This document shows, piece by piece, positions 37,326 to 50,082 of a DNA stretch of 64,000 bases. Source of the DNA: Pectobacterium sp. PL152 (GTDB lineage: Bacteria > Pseudomonadota > Gammaproteobacteria > Enterobacterales > Enterobacteriaceae); the NCBI GenBank assembly GCA_021907015.1, contig CP091064.1, forward strand, positions 4,588,001 to 4,652,000, in the 5' to 3' direction. Positions within the stretch are counted from its first letter, which is position 1; the number at the start of each line of letters is the position of its first letter. The position numbers were made by a program, and so were the translations under genes. The notes under the pieces are model-generated. The model was not told where the DNA came from, ran no database searches, and was given only the letters and a program-made list of their open reading frames with translations.

Positions 37326-39089
37326 TTATTTTGCCTGCCAGTAACGACGTTTAGCCTGTTGCAGTTTCTCATAGGCCGCCAACAGGGACTGGTGTGCAGG
37401 TAACGTGGTGAAGGTATCATCCACGGCAAACAAGCCGTAGAAGCAGGCTTCGCCAGCTACGGCGGCGCTGGCGGCATCGACCGTTTCACTGCCGTACATT
37501 TTGGTAAAGGCGTCGTAATATTCTGCCGGGTCGCGCTCAGGTTCCTGTGCCAGTAACAGCAGGGTCTGAAGGCAACGGTAATAATTGCTGCGCTGCGCCG
37601 TAAAGACGGAGTCGTTGAAGTCCTGCGTCCACTCTGTCCAGCTTAGCGCCTGATCCAGATCGCCGCCGGCCAGTGCCAGCATCGCTTTCAATTCGCCAAC
37701 GCGCAGAGTAAACCAGCCATTATCTTTACCGGTGGCAATGCCGAGCAGTTCGCGTACGCGGGTGAAGTCATCCAGCCCTTCATCATCCAGCTGTTGCAAC
37801 AGCGCCAGATAGTCTTCTTTTTCCCACTTGCTATCAGGCAGCGCCAGCAGCGTGTCACGCAGGTGAGCGCCCATGCTGTTATTGGCCAATAACAGATCGT
37901 CAGCAGGGTAGATGTCTGACATTCCCGGCACAATGATGCGGCAGGCGTAAACAGACAGATGCTCATAGTCGGCAATATAAACTTCTTTATCTTCCTGTTT
38001 GAAGATCGCCATCAGCGTGGCGAATTCTTCCTCTGTCGACCCTTTAAAGCTCCAGTCGGCAAATTCATAATCCGCTTCTTTCTTGAACATATCCCAGGAG
38101 ATCAGACCGCTGGAATCGATAAAGTGGGTTTCCAGATTGGCGTGTTCGGCCACTTCTTCATCATCAAACGTCGGTGGGGTGAAGACGTCCAGATCTTTCA
38201 GACCGCGACCTTGCAGCAGTTCGGTGACAGTACGCTCCAGCGCTACGCCGAAATCAGGGTGCGCGCCGAAGGAGGCAAAGCAGGTGCCGTTAGCCGGGTT
38301 AAACAGGACTACGCAGATAACCGGGTATTTCCCGCCTAGTGAGGCATCGTAAGAGAAAATCGGGAAGCCTTCTTTTTCCAGCGTCGCAATCGCTTCGACC
38401 ACGCCAGGGTAGCGATTCAGCACCGCTTGCGGGATTTCCGGCAAGCTGATGGACTCGGCAATGATGCGGTTTTTGATGCTACGTTCGAACACTTCAGACA
38501 GCCCCTGAACGCGGGCTTCGTTGGCTGTGTTCCCAGCGGACATCCCGTTAGAAACGTACAGATTACCGATGATATTCATCGGGATATAAACGGTTTGCTG
38601 ATCGGATTGACGGGTAAACGGCAGTGCGCAAATGCCTCTGTCGGCATTGCCAGATTGCAGATCGATAAGATCGCTAGCGCTCAGTTCTTGCTCAGGATCG
38701 TAAAACTTGTGCAGGCGGGCATCCAGAATGCCTTCCGGTAATGCATCATTTTCCGGGATCGGGAACCATTTTTCATTCGGGTAGTGAACGAAATCACCGT
38801 TGGCGATCGTCTTGCCGAGATAGAAGTCAGCGAAGAAATAGTTGGTGGACAGACGTTCGAAATACTCGCCTAACGCGGAAGCCAGTGCTGCTTTCTTACT
38901 GGCGCCTTTGCCGTTAGTGAAGCAGAGCGGGCAATCGCGGTCTCGAATATGGACAGACCAGACGTTTGGCACCGGGTTCAGCCATGACGCTTCTTCGATG
39001 TTAAACCCCAGGTCTTGGAGCTGTTGTTGAAAACGGGCGATGGAATCTTCCAGGGCGGCGTCTTTGCCTGGGATAAACGTTTGAGTCAT
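37326..39089 (-). CDS. ycaO: YcaO-domain protein
   Basis: ATP-dependent YcaO-fold protein. In E. coli it is linked to RimO-dependent beta-methylthiolation of ribosomal protein S12. 587 aa. The YcaO core (residues about 60-390) contains KGASKKAALASALGEYFERL, SEVFERSIKNRIIAES and RTVTELLQGRGLKDL. A C-terminal TPR-like helical region follows (LRVGELKAMLALAGGDLDQAL). ATG 39089 (MTQTFIPGKDAALED) matches E. coli; the frame extends 12 codons further without similarity. Intact. Confidence 0.96.
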   Translation of the reverse strand: MTQTFIPGKDAALEDSIARFQQQLQDLGFNIEEASWLNPVPNVWSVHIRDRDCPLCFTNGKGASKKAALASALGEYFERLSTNYFFADFYLGKTIANGDFVHYPNEKWFPIPENDALPEGILDARLHKFYDPEQELSASDLIDLQSGNADRGICALPFTRQSDQQTVYIPMNIIGNLYVSNGMSAGNTANEARVQGLSEVFERSIKNRIIAESISLPEIPQAVLNRYPGVVEAIATLEKEGFPIFSYDASLGGKYPVICVVLFNPANGTCFASFGAHPDFGVALERTVTELLQGRGLKDLDVFTPPTFDDEEVAEHANLETHFIDSSGLISWDMFKKEADYEFADWSFKGSTEEEFATLMAIFKQEDKEVYIADYEHLSVYACRIIVPGMSDIYPADDLLLANNSMGAHLRDTLLALPDSKWEKEDYLALLQQLDDEGLDDFTRVRELLGIATGKDNGWFTLRVGELKAMLALAGGDLDQALSWTEWTQDFNDSVFTAQRSNYYRCLQTLLLLAQEPERDPAEYYDAFTKMYGSETVDAASAAVAGEACFYGLFAVDDTFTTLPAHQSLLAAYEKLQQAKRRYWQAK

Positions 39090-39417
39090 GGTGTTCACTC
39101 TTATCGAGATTAGCGGAAGCGGCATGATACGGATTTTTCTGTCCAGACTCTATTTATTCATAACAGATCGACAACAGTGAAAAAGAACAGACGGCGTAAC
39201 GTGCCGTTTTGCATAATGAAAGCGCAATAAGCGTTGCAGCCGCGATTGACGAGTGATAAAACCGATAGCAGGGTAAAAGTAGTGTGGTTATGGCGGTCGT
39301 TCCGTTATAACTACTATCTTGTAACAGCGGTATTTTTATAACCGACAGGTTTATAAAAATGGTATTTGTAACAACGGTGATAAAACAACCGCTATTTTTC
39401 AGGTGTGGTGAGGGGAA
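39090..39417. other. ycaO-serC divergent intergenic region
   Basis: 328 bp. It holds the divergent promoters. Close to serC is an imperfect inverted repeat, GGTATTTTTATAACC (39329-39343) and GGTTTATAAAAATGG (39348-39362), and a further related TATTTTT motif at 39393-39399. These could be operator or leader-hairpin sequences; E. coli serC is controlled by Lrp and CRP. No gene seen. Confidence 0.4.
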
Positions 39418-40503
39418 ATGACTCAGATTTTTAATTTTAGCGCCGGTCCAGCAATGCTGCCGGTTGAAGTACTGCGTCGTGCTGAACAGGAATTGTGTAA
39501 TTGGAATGGCCTGGGTACATCGGTCATGGAAATCAGCCACCGCAGTAAAGAGTTTATGCAGGTTGCCGCTGAATCCGAACAAGATCTGCGTGATTTGCTG
39601 AAAATCCCCTCCAACTACAAAGTGCTTTTTTGCCACGGCGGCGCTCGTGCGCAATTTGCGGCAGTCCCATTAAATCTTCTGGGCGAACGTACCACGGCGG
39701 ACTACATCGACGGCGGATATTGGGCGCACAGCGCAATCAATGAAGCAGAAAAGTACTGCACGCCTAACGTTATTGATGTGAAAACGCGTGTAGACGGCCT
39801 GCGCGGTATTAAACCGATGCGTGAATGGCAATTGTCTGATGACGCGGCATTTGTACATTACTGCCCGAATGAAACTATTGACGGTATTGCGATTGAAGAA
39901 GAGCCGGATTTTGGCGACAAAATTGTGGTCGCCGACTATTCTTCCAGCATTCTGTCTCGCCGTATTGACGTCAGCCGCTATGGTGTGATCTACGCTGGTG
40001 CACAGAAAAATATCGGCCCTGCAGGTCTGACGCTGGTTATTGTGCGTGACGATTTGCTGGGTAAAGCGCGCCGCGAGCTGCCATCGATTTTGGATTATCA
40101 GATTCTGGCGGACAATGACTCCATGTTCAACACGCCGCCGACCTTTGCCTGGTATCTGTCCGGTATGGTCTTCAAATGGCTGAAAGAGCACGGCGGTCTG
40201 GCTGAAATGGAAAAACGCAACCAGGAGAAAGCCGACCTGCTGTATAGCGCGATTGACGGTAATGATTTCTATCGTAATGACGTCGCGGTAGCGAACCGTT
40301 CTCGTATGAATGTACCGTTCCTGCTGGCGGATGCTGCGCTGGATAAAGTCTTCCTTGAAGAATCCGTTGCCGCAGGCTTGCATGCGCTGAAAGGCCATCG
40401 CGTAGTGGGCGGCATGCGTGCGTCGATCTACAACGCCATGCCGTTGGAAGGCGTGAAAGCGCTGACTGAATTTATGGCTGACTTCGCACGTCGCCACGGT
40501 TAA
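39418..40503 (+). CDS. serC: 3-phosphoserine/phosphohydroxythreonine aminotransferase
   Basis: PLP enzyme of serine and pyridoxine biosynthesis. 361 aa. The N-terminus [18 protein letters not shown], the PLP-lysine region [18 protein letters not shown] and the C-terminal [19 protein letters not shown] are typical. GAGGGG stands 3 nt before ATG 39418. aroA follows on the same strand, but 280 bp away and beyond an ERIC element and a terminator. Intact. Confidence 0.98.
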   Translation: MTQIFNFSAGPAMLPVEVLRRAEQELCNWNGLGTSVMEISHRSKEFMQVAAESEQDLRDLLKIPSNYKVLFCHGGARAQFAAVPLNLLGERTTADYIDGGYWAHSAINEAEKYCTPNVIDVKTRVDGLRGIKPMREWQLSDDAAFVHYCPNETIDGIAIEEEPDFGDKIVVADYSSSILSRRIDVSRYGVIYAGAQKNIGPAGLTLVIVRDDLLGKARRELPSILDYQILADNDSMFNTPPTFAWYLSGMVFKWLKEHGGLAEMEKRNQEKADLLYSAIDGNDFYRNDVAVANRSRMNVPFLLADAALDKVFLEESVAAGLHALKGHRVVGGMRASIYNAMPLEGVKALTEFMADFARRHG

Positions 40504-40518
40504 TTAATACGACCTCGC

Positions 40519-40719
<201 letters not shown>

Positions 40720-40730
40720 TACATTTTTAT

Positions 40731-40756
40731 AAACCCCTGGCTTGCCGGGGTTTTTA
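40731..40756 (+). terminator. Intrinsic terminator between serC and aroA
   Basis: AAACCCC, a TGGCTTGCC loop region that can pair further (GG/CC), GGGGTTTTTA. It is placed to end serC transcription before aroA. Confidence 0.75.
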
Positions 40757-40783
40757 TGTCCACGTTGAAAGAATAGGCTTTAC

Positions 40784-42071
40784 ATGCAGGAATCCCTGAC
40801 CCTACAACCCATCAAACTGATTAACGGTACCCTTAACCTTCCAGGCTCAAAAGCGTCTCTAACCGCGCGCTGTTGCTGGCCGCCTTGTCCGAAGGCAAGA
40901 CCCGCCTGACTAACCTGTTAGACAGTGACGATGTCCGCCATATGCTGACTGCGTTAACGGCGCTGGGCGTGGAATACCATCTGTCCTCCGATCGGACCGT
41001 GTGTGAAATTACCGGTCTGGGGGCGCGTTTACGGCGTCGCAACCGCTGGAGCTGTTTTTAGGGAACGCGGGTACAGCAATGCGCCCACTGGCTGCCGCGC
41101 TGTGCCTGACGGATGGCGACATTGTGCTGACGGGTGAACCCCGTATGAAAGAACGGCCAATCGGGCATCTGGTCGACGCACTGCGTCAGGGCGGGGCGAA
41201 AATTGATTATCTGGAGCAGGAAAACTATCCACCGCTGCGTCTGCACGGCGGTTTTCAGGGCGGCGAAATCAGTGTCGATGGTAGCGTATCCAGCCAGTTC
41301 CTGACGGCGCTGTTGATGACTGCGCCTCTGGCCGCGCAGGATACGCAAATCAGCATTCAGGGCGATCTGGTTTCTAAACCGTATATCGATATCACGCTGC
41401 ATATGATGAAAGCGTTTGGTATTGAAGTGCGTAATGAGAACTATCAACGCTTTTTTGTTGCGGGACGCCAGCAGTATCGCTCTCCGGGCGACTATCTGGT
41501 GGAAGGCGATGCGTCATCAGCGTCTTATTTCCTAGCGGCCGCGGCGATTAAAGGCGGCGTTGTGCGCGTGACCGGTGTTGGCCGTAATAGCGTGCAGGGC
41601 GATATTCGCTTCGCCGATGTTCTGGAAAGCATGGGGGCGATCGTGCGCTGGGGTGAGGATTATATTGAATGTGAACGCGGCGAACTGCACGCGATCGATA
41701 TGGATATGAACCACATTCCTGATGCTGCGATGACTATCGCGACGGCGGCGCTTTTCGCACAGGGCGGTACGACTACGCTGCGTAATATCTATAACTGGCG
41801 TGTGAAAGAGACGGATCGTCTGGCCGCCATGGCGATTGAACTGCGTAAAGTGGGCGCGGAAGTGGAAGAGGGTAACGACTACATTCGCATTACGCCGCCA
41901 GCCAAGCTGAAAGCGGCAGAAATCGGGACATACAACGATCACCGTATGGCGATGTGTTTCTCGCTGGTGGCACTGTCGGACACGCCGGTCACGATTCTCG
42001 ATCCGAAATGTACCGCCAAAACCTTTCCCGACTACTTCGAACAGCTGGCGCGCCTCAGCGAACTGGCTTAA
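40784..42071 (+). CDS. aroA: 3-phosphoshikimate 1-carboxyvinyltransferase (EPSP synthase), frameshifted as sequenced
   Basis: Shikimate-pathway enzyme joining PEP and shikimate-3-phosphate. The restored N-terminal motif is [14 protein letters not shown]; the PEP-binding motif is [15 protein letters not shown]; further conserved parts are [30 protein letters not shown] and [16 protein letters not shown]. Single bases are missing near 40850 (in AAAA of GSKS) and near 41023 (in GGGGG). Repair gives 429 aa; E. coli has 427. ATG 40784 ([10 protein letters not shown]) agrees with the family. Class I EPSPS by its motifs. Confidence 0.96.
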
Positions 42072-42080
42072 TTCTTCTCT

Positions 42081-42107
42081 AAGGCACGGTCTCCGTGCCT
42101 TTTTTCT
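42081..42107 (+). terminator. aroA intrinsic terminator
   Basis: AAGGCACGG, loop TCT, CCGTGCCTT, then TTTTCTT. It directly follows the aroA stop. Confidence 0.85.
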
Positions 42108-42292
42108 TACCCTGTTTATCTCAAACGGCGCTCTGTTTTCTTCCTGAATTGCGCACTGCATTCAGAGAATGCCTTATTTTTCCCACCATTCCGGCATTGG
42201 GGTAACCTTTCTTTGCATTGATGCGTATAATGAGGCTCCGTGATGCCCTAAAACGGCATAAGCGGAACTTCCCAGTATTAAAGGAGAGAGAA

Positions 42293-42970
42293 ATGACGGT
42301 GATGGCACCGGTAGTTACGGTTGACGGACCGAGCGGCGCAGGCAAAGGTACCTTGTGTAAGGCATTGGCTGAAGCTTTACAGTGGAATTTGCTGGACTCG
42401 GGAGCTATCTATCGTGTTTTGGCTCTGGCAGCGTTACACCACCATGTCGATATCGGTTCGGAAGACGCGCTGGTCCCGCTGGCCTCTCATCTTGATGTGC
42501 GCTTTGTTGCCGAAGGTGGGCAGCTAAAAGTCATTCTGGAAGGCGAAGACGTTAGCCACGAAATTCGTACCGAAGCGGTAGGTAATACGGCTTCTCAGGC
42601 TGCGGCGTTTCCTCGCGTTCGTGAAGCCTTGTTACGTCGGCAACGCGCTTTCCGTGAGGCTCCGGGGTTGATTGCCGATGGTCGTGATATGGGAACGGTG
42701 GTCTTTCCTGATGCGCCAGTGAAGATTTTCCTGGACGCCAGCGCGGAAGAACGCGCACAACGTCGCATGCTACAGTTGCAGGGGAAGGGCTTTAATGTTA
42801 ACTTTGAACGTCTTTTGTCTGAGATAAAAGAACGGGATGAGCGCGATCGCAACCGCCCCGTTGCACCGTTAGTACCGGCTGCCGATGCGTTGGTGCTGGA
42901 TTCAACGGAAATGACAATTGATGAGGTGATAGCGCGCGCGTTGGCTTATGCCCGCGAAATTTTAGCGTAA
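42293..42970 (+). CDS. cmk: Cytidylate kinase
   Basis: Phosphorylates CMP and dCMP. 225 aa. P-loop [20 protein letters not shown] near residue 10; the CMP-binding region [18 protein letters not shown]; the lid and acceptor region [25 protein letters not shown] in outline. ATG 42293 follows AAGGAGAG and begins [15 protein letters not shown]. Conserved order aroA-cmk-rpsA-ihfB. Intact. Confidence 0.98.
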   Translation: MTVMAPVVTVDGPSGAGKGTLCKALAEALQWNLLDSGAIYRVLALAALHHHVDIGSEDALVPLASHLDVRFVAEGGQLKVILEGEDVSHEIRTEAVGNTASQAAAFPRVREALLRRQRAFREAPGLIADGRDMGTVVFPDAPVKIFLDASAEERAQRRMLQLQGKGFNVNFERLLSEIKERDERDRNRPVAPLVPAADALVLDSTEMTIDEVIARALAYAREILA

Positions 42971-42991
42971 TCACAGAACACAGAATTTTTA

Positions 42992-43054
42992 CCTCGCTGT
43001 AAGGATGCACAGCGGGGCATGTTAAACAACCCCATCGAGCAGGATGCCAGATGG
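42992..43054 (+). promoter_or_regulatory. rpsA leader hairpins (S1 autoregulation region)
   Basis: Two hairpins lie in the rpsA leader: CCTCGCTGT / ACAGCGGGG (42992-43017) with AGGA in the loop, and CCATC / GATGG (43032-43054), also with AGGA in the loop. The start codon itself has no strong Shine-Dalgarno. This fits the known rpsA initiation region of gammaproteobacteria, which folds into GGA-presenting hairpins and is repressed by free S1. Confidence 0.5.
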
Positions 43055-43085
43055 ACGTTAAATTGAAACCCTTAAGATTATCAAC

Positions 43086-44759
43086 ATGACTGAATCTTTT
43101 GCTCAACTCTTTGAAGAATCCCTGAAAGAAATCGAAACCCGTCCTGGTTCCATCGTACGCGGTGTTGTTGTTGCTATTGACAAAGATGTCGTACTGGTTG
43201 ACGCCGGTCTGAAATCTGAATCTGCCATTCCGGTAGAGCAATTCAAAAACGCACAGGGCGAACTGGAAATTCAGGTTGGTGATGAAGTTGACGTTGCTCT
43301 GGACGCTATCGAAGATGGCTTCGGTGAAACGCTGCTTTCTCGCGAAAAAGCTAAACGTCATGAAGCATGGCTGACGCTGGAAAAAGCCTACGAAGAAGCT
43401 GCAACTGTTACCGGTATTATCAACGGTAAAGTTAAAGGCGGTTTCACTGTTGAGCTGAACGGCATTCGTGCGTTCCTGCCAGGTTCTCTGGTAGACGTTC
43501 GTCCGGTTCGCGATACGCTGCATCTGGAAGGCAAAGAGCTTGAGTTCAAAGTTATCAAGCTGGATCAGAAACGCAACAACGTTGTTGTTTCCCGCCGTGC
43601 AGTTATCGAATCTGAAAACAGCGCTGAGCGCGATCAACTGCTGGAAAACCTGCAGGAAGGCATGGAAGTTAAAGGTATCGTTAAGAACCTTACTGACTAC
43701 GGTGCATTCGTTGATCTGGGCGGCGTTGATGGCCTGCTGCATATCACTGATATGGCTTGGAAACGTGTTAAACATCCAAGCGAAATCGTCAATGTGGGCG
43801 ACGAAATCACTGTTAAAGTGCTGAAGTTCGACCGCGAGCGTACTCGTGTATCTCTGGGCCTGAAACAGCTGGGCGAAGATCCATGGGTTGCTATCGCTAA
43901 ACGTTACCCAGAAAGCACGCGTCTGACTGGCCGCGTGACTAACCTGACTGACTACGGCTGCTTCGTTGAAATCGAAGAAGGCGTTGAAGGCCTGGTACAC
44001 GTTTCCGAAATGGATTGGACCAACAAAAACATCCACCCATCCAAAGTTGTTAACGTTGGTGATGTAGTGGAAGTGATGGTTCTGGATATCGACGAAGAAC
44101 GTCGTCGTATCTCTCTGGGCCTGAAACAGTGCAAATCTAACCCATGGCAGCTGTTCGCAGAAACCCACAACAAGGGCGACCGCGTTGAAGGTAAAATCAA
44201 GTCTATCACTGACTTCGGTATCTTCATCGGCCTGGACGGCGGCATCGATGGTCTGGTGCACCTGTCCGACATCTCCTGGAACGTGGCTGGCGAAGAAGCC
44301 GTTCGCGAATACAAGAAAGGTGATGAAATCGCCGCTGTTGTTCTGCAGGTTGACGCAGAGCGCGAGCGTATCTCTCTGGGCGTGAAACAACTGGCTGAAG
44401 ATCCGTTCAATAACTACCTGTCTGTTAACAAGAAAGGTGCTATTGTTACTGGTAAAGTTACAGCAGTTGACGCCAAAGGTGCTACAGTTGAATTAGCAGA
44501 CGGCGTAGAAGGCTACCTGCGTGCTTCTGAAGCTTCTCGTGACCGCGTTGAAGACGCAACACTGGTACTGAACGTTGGCGACAGCGTTGAAGCGAAATAC
44601 ACCGGTGTTGATCGTAAAAACCGCGTTGTTAGCCTGTCTGTTCGTGCGAAAGACGAAGCTGACGAGAAAGATGCAATCGCAACTGTCAACAACAAGCCTG
44701 AAGAAAGCAATTTCTCCAACGCGATGGCAGAAGCGTTCAAAGCAGCTAAAGGCGAGTAA
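43086..44759 (+). CDS. rpsA: 30S ribosomal protein S1
   Basis: mRNA-binding ribosomal protein needed for initiation on structured or weak-SD mRNAs. 557 aa, six S1 OB-fold repeats. The N-terminal ribosome-binding region is [21 protein letters not shown]. Repeats 3 to 5 are the most alike ([44 protein letters not shown] in outline). Strongly biased, high-expression codon use. Intact. Confidence 0.99.
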   Translation: MTESFAQLFEESLKEIETRPGSIVRGVVVAIDKDVVLVDAGLKSESAIPVEQFKNAQGELEIQVGDEVDVALDAIEDGFGETLLSREKAKRHEAWLTLEKAYEEAATVTGIINGKVKGGFTVELNGIRAFLPGSLVDVRPVRDTLHLEGKELEFKVIKLDQKRNNVVVSRRAVIESENSAERDQLLENLQEGMEVKGIVKNLTDYGAFVDLGGVDGLLHITDMAWKRVKHPSEIVNVGDEITVKVLKFDRERTRVSLGLKQLGEDPWVAIAKRYPESTRLTGRVTNLTDYGCFVEIEEGVEGLVHVSEMDWTNKNIHPSKVVNVGDVVEVMVLDIDEERRRISLGLKQCKSNPWQLFAETHNKGDRVEGKIKSITDFGIFIGLDGGIDGLVHLSDISWNVAGEEAVREYKKGDEIAAVVLQVDAERERISLGVKQLAEDPFNNYLSVNKKGAIVTGKVTAVDAKGATVELADGVEGYLRASEASRDRVEDATLVLNVGDSVEAKYTGVDRKNRVVSLSVRAKDEADEKDAIATVNNKPEESNFSNAMAEAFKAAKGE

Positions 44760-44770
44760 TCACAACGGTA

Positions 44771-44799
44771 GAATGAGCAACGTAAGTTGCTCATTCTTG
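44771..44799 (+). terminator. rpsA terminator or attenuating hairpin
   Basis: GAATGAGCAAC, loop GTAA, GTTGCTCATTC, then TTG. The T-tract is weak, so partial read-through into ihfB is likely. Confidence 0.6.
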
Positions 44800-44850
44800 T
44801 AACGGTAGTCAGTTATCCTGGTTATTGATAGCCACGCATTTGGAGGAGCT

Positions 44851-45135
44851 ATGACCAAGTCTGAACTTATTGAAAGGCTTGCTGGACAGCAATCTCATAT
44901 CCCGGCCAAAGTGGTTGAGGATGCAGTGAAAGAAATGCTTGAACAAATGGCTTCTACGTTAGCCGAAGGCGATCGTATAGAAATCCGTGGGTTTGGCAGC
45001 TTCTCACTTCACTACCGTGCACCGCGTGTAGGTCGTAATCCGAAAACGGGTGATAAAGTTGAGCTGGAAGGTAAGTACGTCCCTCACTTTAAGCCAGGTA
45101 AGGAACTCCGCGACCGCGCTAACATTTATGGTTAA
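44851..45135 (+). CDS. ihfB: Integration host factor subunit beta
   Basis: DNA-bending HU-family protein that pairs with IHF-alpha. 94 aa. The DNA-minor-groove arm contains [20 protein letters not shown]; the N-terminal helices are [27 protein letters not shown] lies 3 nt upstream. In E. coli ycaI-msbA follows; here the neighbour is an unrelated amidohydrolase. Intact. Confidence 0.99.
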   Translation: MTKSELIERLAGQQSHIPAKVVEDAVKEMLEQMASTLAEGDRIEIRGFGSFSLHYRAPRVGRNPKTGDKVELEGKYVPHFKPGKELRDRANIYG

Positions 45136-45442
45136 TCGTTAGTCATAAATGCCAGCCTTATAGAAGCACCCTTTATTGGGTGCTTTTTTATGCTTATCAT
45201 TCTTCTTCTTTTTTCTGAAATGCTGCACGACAGATGATTTGGCCTGATAACCAATCAGGGACTATCTTACGCTGCACGCCTCTTCTTTCCCGCTTATTCG
45301 CTCGACTCAGTGACCGTCCACACACGAAATATGAATTTTTTGATTTCCAACCGTTTGGATGTTGAAGTTTTGACGGTTGTTACCTACTTTTCATTCGGTA
45401 CATTAACATTTCTAATGCGTTACCTCTAAATAAGGAAAGTGT
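45136..45442. other. ihfB-amidohydrolase intergenic region
   Basis: 307 bp. It begins with the ihfB terminator; the remainder must hold the amidohydrolase promoter. I see no gene or recognised operator. Confidence 0.4.
45164..45189 (+). terminator. ihfB intrinsic terminator
   Basis: AAGCACCC, loop TTTATT, GGGTGCTTTTTT. A strong terminator 28 bp past the ihfB stop. Confidence 0.88.
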
Positions 45443-47308
45443 ATGAGTGAAGCGTGTGGTCATTCCGGCGGCATAAGCTGTTCCTGTTGCAGTCCTCTGT
45501 GGAAATCATTTCTCCCTAAAACGTCAATTGATATTCCGGAAGAAGAAAATAGTCTGTTTACCGAAACGAAATTATTCCGCTCTGCGCCAAATAAAGATGG
45601 TAGTCCTGGAAAAGCGATTCTGACGCTAGAGGATGGGCAGGACGTGGCGGTTGAAGCGATGGGGATTCATGACGGACTGGTGGTTGCAACGGGGCATACC
45701 AAGATGTGAAGGCCAAAATGCCGAAAAACACATCGGAACACCTATTATCAGGTAAACAAGTACTGTTGCCCGGCCTGATTGAACCGCATGTACATATCAT
45801 TAATACGGCGATGCTATCTGCTATCGGCAATGATGTTAGTCCGTTTGAGCTTGAAGAGCAGAGATTACGCAAAAATTATAATAGGGACTGGGTGACATCC
45901 CATCTGGCTGAGAAAGCAACATCGGACACGGACAAAAACGATAGCTGGCTTGTCGGCTTTGGCGCCGATCCCTCTTTGTTTATTGGTGGAGAGAAGGAAT
46001 TTAATGCTGCCGTTCTTGATGATTATGTGACGGATAAACGACCCGTTTTTGTCATCAATGCCTCGATGCACATTGCCTATATCAATACCTGTGCCATTAA
46101 ACTTGTCAAAACTAAAGGCGTTGTTGCTCCATCGGACGGTATCCTGAAAGAAATTGACGGGATACAACCTGTCGTGAATGTCATTGTTAGCAGTTATCCC
46201 AAAGAAAAATTGGCACTCATGCTAATTAAAGCGGTTAATACATTGTTTGGTGTGGCGAGTCAGCGCGGCGTGACTTATATGCTCGATGCGGGCGTTGAAC
46301 CCAAAGGTGCTCAGCCGGGCTTCGATCAAGTGAGTTTTCTGGACAAATGGGCGCATCTGCCGGGCTGTCCTGTGCGGATTGGTGCGCGCTGCTCGTGACA
46401 AGTGATAGTGATTTCAAGAGTCACGTGGTGGGTTCTTACTCCCCAGGATACGGTGACGAACACTTTCACTTACCGTATATCAAGATTATTTCGGATGGCT
46501 CTAATCAAGGGCTGACGGGATATCAATCCTCGCCATATTGCTGTAACAGCCGCTATGAAAAACGCCGAGTGAAACAAATGTTGGTGCTTTCAACTTCAAT
46601 CCTCTCACGAGCATCAATACGTTGGTGGATAGCGTTGTGCAACATAAATGGCCGTTGATGATTCATACGAATGGTGATGAAGCCATTCGGCTGACGTTAG
46701 CGTCATTTAAAGAGGCTGGTGTGACATCGGCTACTTATGAACAGCGCCGCGATCGTTTGGAACATGCATCCCTGCTGACCGATGACCATCTGTCTGAAAT
46801 GAAGCTACGCGGTATTTCACCGAGTTTCTTGATTGGTCATGTGGGGTATTGGGGCTGGGCATTTCAGCAAACCATATTGGGAGAGGAGCGCGCAGATCAC
46901 CTCGACCGCTGCCAATCCGCTCTTAATCACGGGATGAGGATTACGCTACACAGCGATAACGGTGTTACGCCGCTCGGCCCGCTGCGCATGATGGAACAGG
47001 CTATTTCACGAGTGATGGAAGGCGCACCTCAACAGGCGACTGCTGCTGTGTTGCGTGAGCAAGAACGGATTTCCCGTTTCGCCGCGCTGAAAGCCGCAAC
47101 CTATGATGCCGCCTGGCAATGTCATGCAGATCGGTGGGTCGGTTCGCTCGTTGCAGGTAAATGTGCTGATTTTGTGATTCTGGCGGATTCTCCGCTGACC
47201 TATGACTCAGCAGATAAGAATAATCCGGTCAAAGATATGCGTGATATCCCGGTTCTGGAAACCTGGAAAGGGGGACGTAAAGTGCATTCAGGCGCTGGTC
47301 ATTCTTAA
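45443..47308 (+). CDS. YtcJ-like amidohydrolase with Cys-rich N-terminus, frameshifted as sequenced
   Basis: Metal-dependent amidohydrolase of the amidohydrolase 3 (YtcJ-like) class; substrate unknown. Metal-site motifs are the restored LLPGLIEPHVHI (HxH), IHTNGDEAIRLT, LEHASLLTDDH and the final HSDNGVTPLGPLRM. The C-terminal segment WVGSLVAGKCADFVILADSPL is typical. The first 16 residues hold four cysteines (MSEACGHSGGISCSCC), followed by SPLWKSFL, which is not part of the catalytic fold. Three single-base deletions (near 45705, 46391 and 46575) split it. Repair gives 622 aa. It stands alone between ihfB and the convergent his operon; no signal peptide is visible. Confidence 0.8.
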
Positions 47309-47326
47309 CGTCGCATCATGCTAAAG

Positions 47327-47357
47327 CCCCGCGTTATCATTGACCGATAACGCGGGG
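47327..47357. terminator. Bidirectional terminator between amidohydrolase and hisI
   Basis: A perfect 12-bp inverted repeat CCCCGCGTTATC / GATAACGCGGGG with a 7-base loop between two convergent genes. Confidence 0.75.
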
Positions 47358-47363
47358 AAAGGC

Positions 47364-47989
47364 TTACTTATTGTGGCGATCTTTCAGACGATTGATGATG
47401 GTCGCCAGATCTAAATCCTGATCCTGCAACAGCACCAGCAGGTGGTACATTAAATCCGCGGCTTCATTGGTCAGCTCTTCTCGATCATGTACCGTTGCCG
47501 CGAGTGCGGTTTCCAGTCCTTCCTCACCCACTTTCTGCGCAATGCGCTTGGTGCCGCTGGCATACAGGCGTGCGGTATACGAGCTATCCGGGTCAGCGTG
47601 CTTACGCTCGGCCAGCAGTTGCTCCAACTGGTAGAGGAACGTCCAGTCGCTGGCAGCAGGCGAGAAGCAACTGCTGGTGCCCAGATGACAGGTTGGCCCG
47701 ATGGGGTTAACCAGAATCAGCAGCGTATCATTATCGCAGTCTGGCGTAATCGAGACGACATTCAGGAAATGGCCGGAAGATTCGCCTTTGGTCCACAGCC
47801 GCTGCTTGGTACGTGAGAAAAACGTGACTTTACCGCTCTTCTCCGTGGCCTGTAAGGCGTCCTGATTCATGTAGCCTAGCATCAACACTTCACCGGATAC
47901 CGCGTGTTGCACGACAACCGGCAGCATGCCGTCCGTTTTTTCCCAATCGAGTTGGTTCCGTTGTTCGTCGTTTAGAAAGCACTCTTCGC

Positions 47990-47996
<7 letters not shown>
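47364..47996 (-). CDS. hisI: Bifunctional phosphoribosyl-AMP cyclohydrolase / phosphoribosyl-ATP pyrophosphatase
   Basis: Steps 2 and 3 of histidine synthesis (HisIE fusion). 210 aa. The cyclohydrolase domain is residues about 1-115 ([39 protein letters not shown] in outline; [12 protein letters not shown] with metal ligands). The pyrophosphohydrolase domain follows ([36 protein letters not shown]). Last gene of the operon; its start overlaps the hisF end by 7 nt. Intact. Confidence 0.98.
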
Positions 47997-49491
<1,495 letters not shown>

Positions 49492-50082
49492 CTACATCTC
49501 CAGAAAGTTTTTCAGCAGTTGCGCACCCGCAGCACCAGAGCGCTCTGGGTGGAATTGCACGCCAAAGAAATTATCTTTTTCCAGCGCGGCAGTGAACGCT
49601 TCGCCGTAGTTGGCTTGTGCAATCGTGTTTTCGCAAACTGGCATGGCGTAGCTGTGAACGAAATAGAAATAGGCACCGTCATCGATATCGCGGAATAAAC
49701 GGTGTCCGGCCTTCGGAATCACCTGATTCCAGCCCATGTGTGGTAGCGGCAAGCCGTGGTCAACCATCTTTTGCACCGGTGAATCGACAATCCCCAGCGT
49801 GGGGATGCCACCATTTTCGTCGCTGTGTGTCCCCAGCAATTGCATGCCGAGGCAAATACCGAGAACCGGTTGAGTACAGGCTTTGATCAGCGCGATCAGT
49901 TCACGTTCTTCCAGTTGATTCATCGCCGCCTGCGCGGTGCCAACGCCCGGCAGAAACAGCTTATCTGCCTGCAGGACTATCTCGGCCTCGCGACTGACTA
50001 CGGGGGTATACCCCAATCGCTGAACGGCATAGGTGACTGAAGAGAGGTTGGCGCAGCCGGTATCAAGAATGACGACCTTCAT
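49492..50082 (-). CDS. hisH: Imidazole glycerol phosphate synthase subunit HisH
   Basis: Glutamine amidotransferase (class I) that supplies ammonia to HisF. 196 aa. Nucleophile Cys in [11 protein letters not shown] near residue 77; the His-Glu pair in [10 protein letters not shown] near residue 178. Its ATG overlaps the hisB TGA by one base (TGATG). Intact. Confidence 0.98.
   Translation of the reverse strand: MKVVILDTGCANLSSVTYAVQRLGYTPVVSREAEIVLQADKLFLPGVGTAQAAMNQLEERELIALIKACTQPVLGICLGMQLLGTHSDENGGIPTLGIVDSPVQKMVDHGLPLPHMGWNQVIPKAGHRLFRDIDDGAYFYFVHSYAMPVCENTIAQANYGEAFTAALEKDNFFGVQFHPERSGAAGAQLLKNFLEM

Noticed and set aside
42798-44390. A 530-codon minus-strand frame opposite cmk/rpsA
   Set aside because: It mirrors the biased codons of rpsA; no domains, and it crosses two conserved genes.
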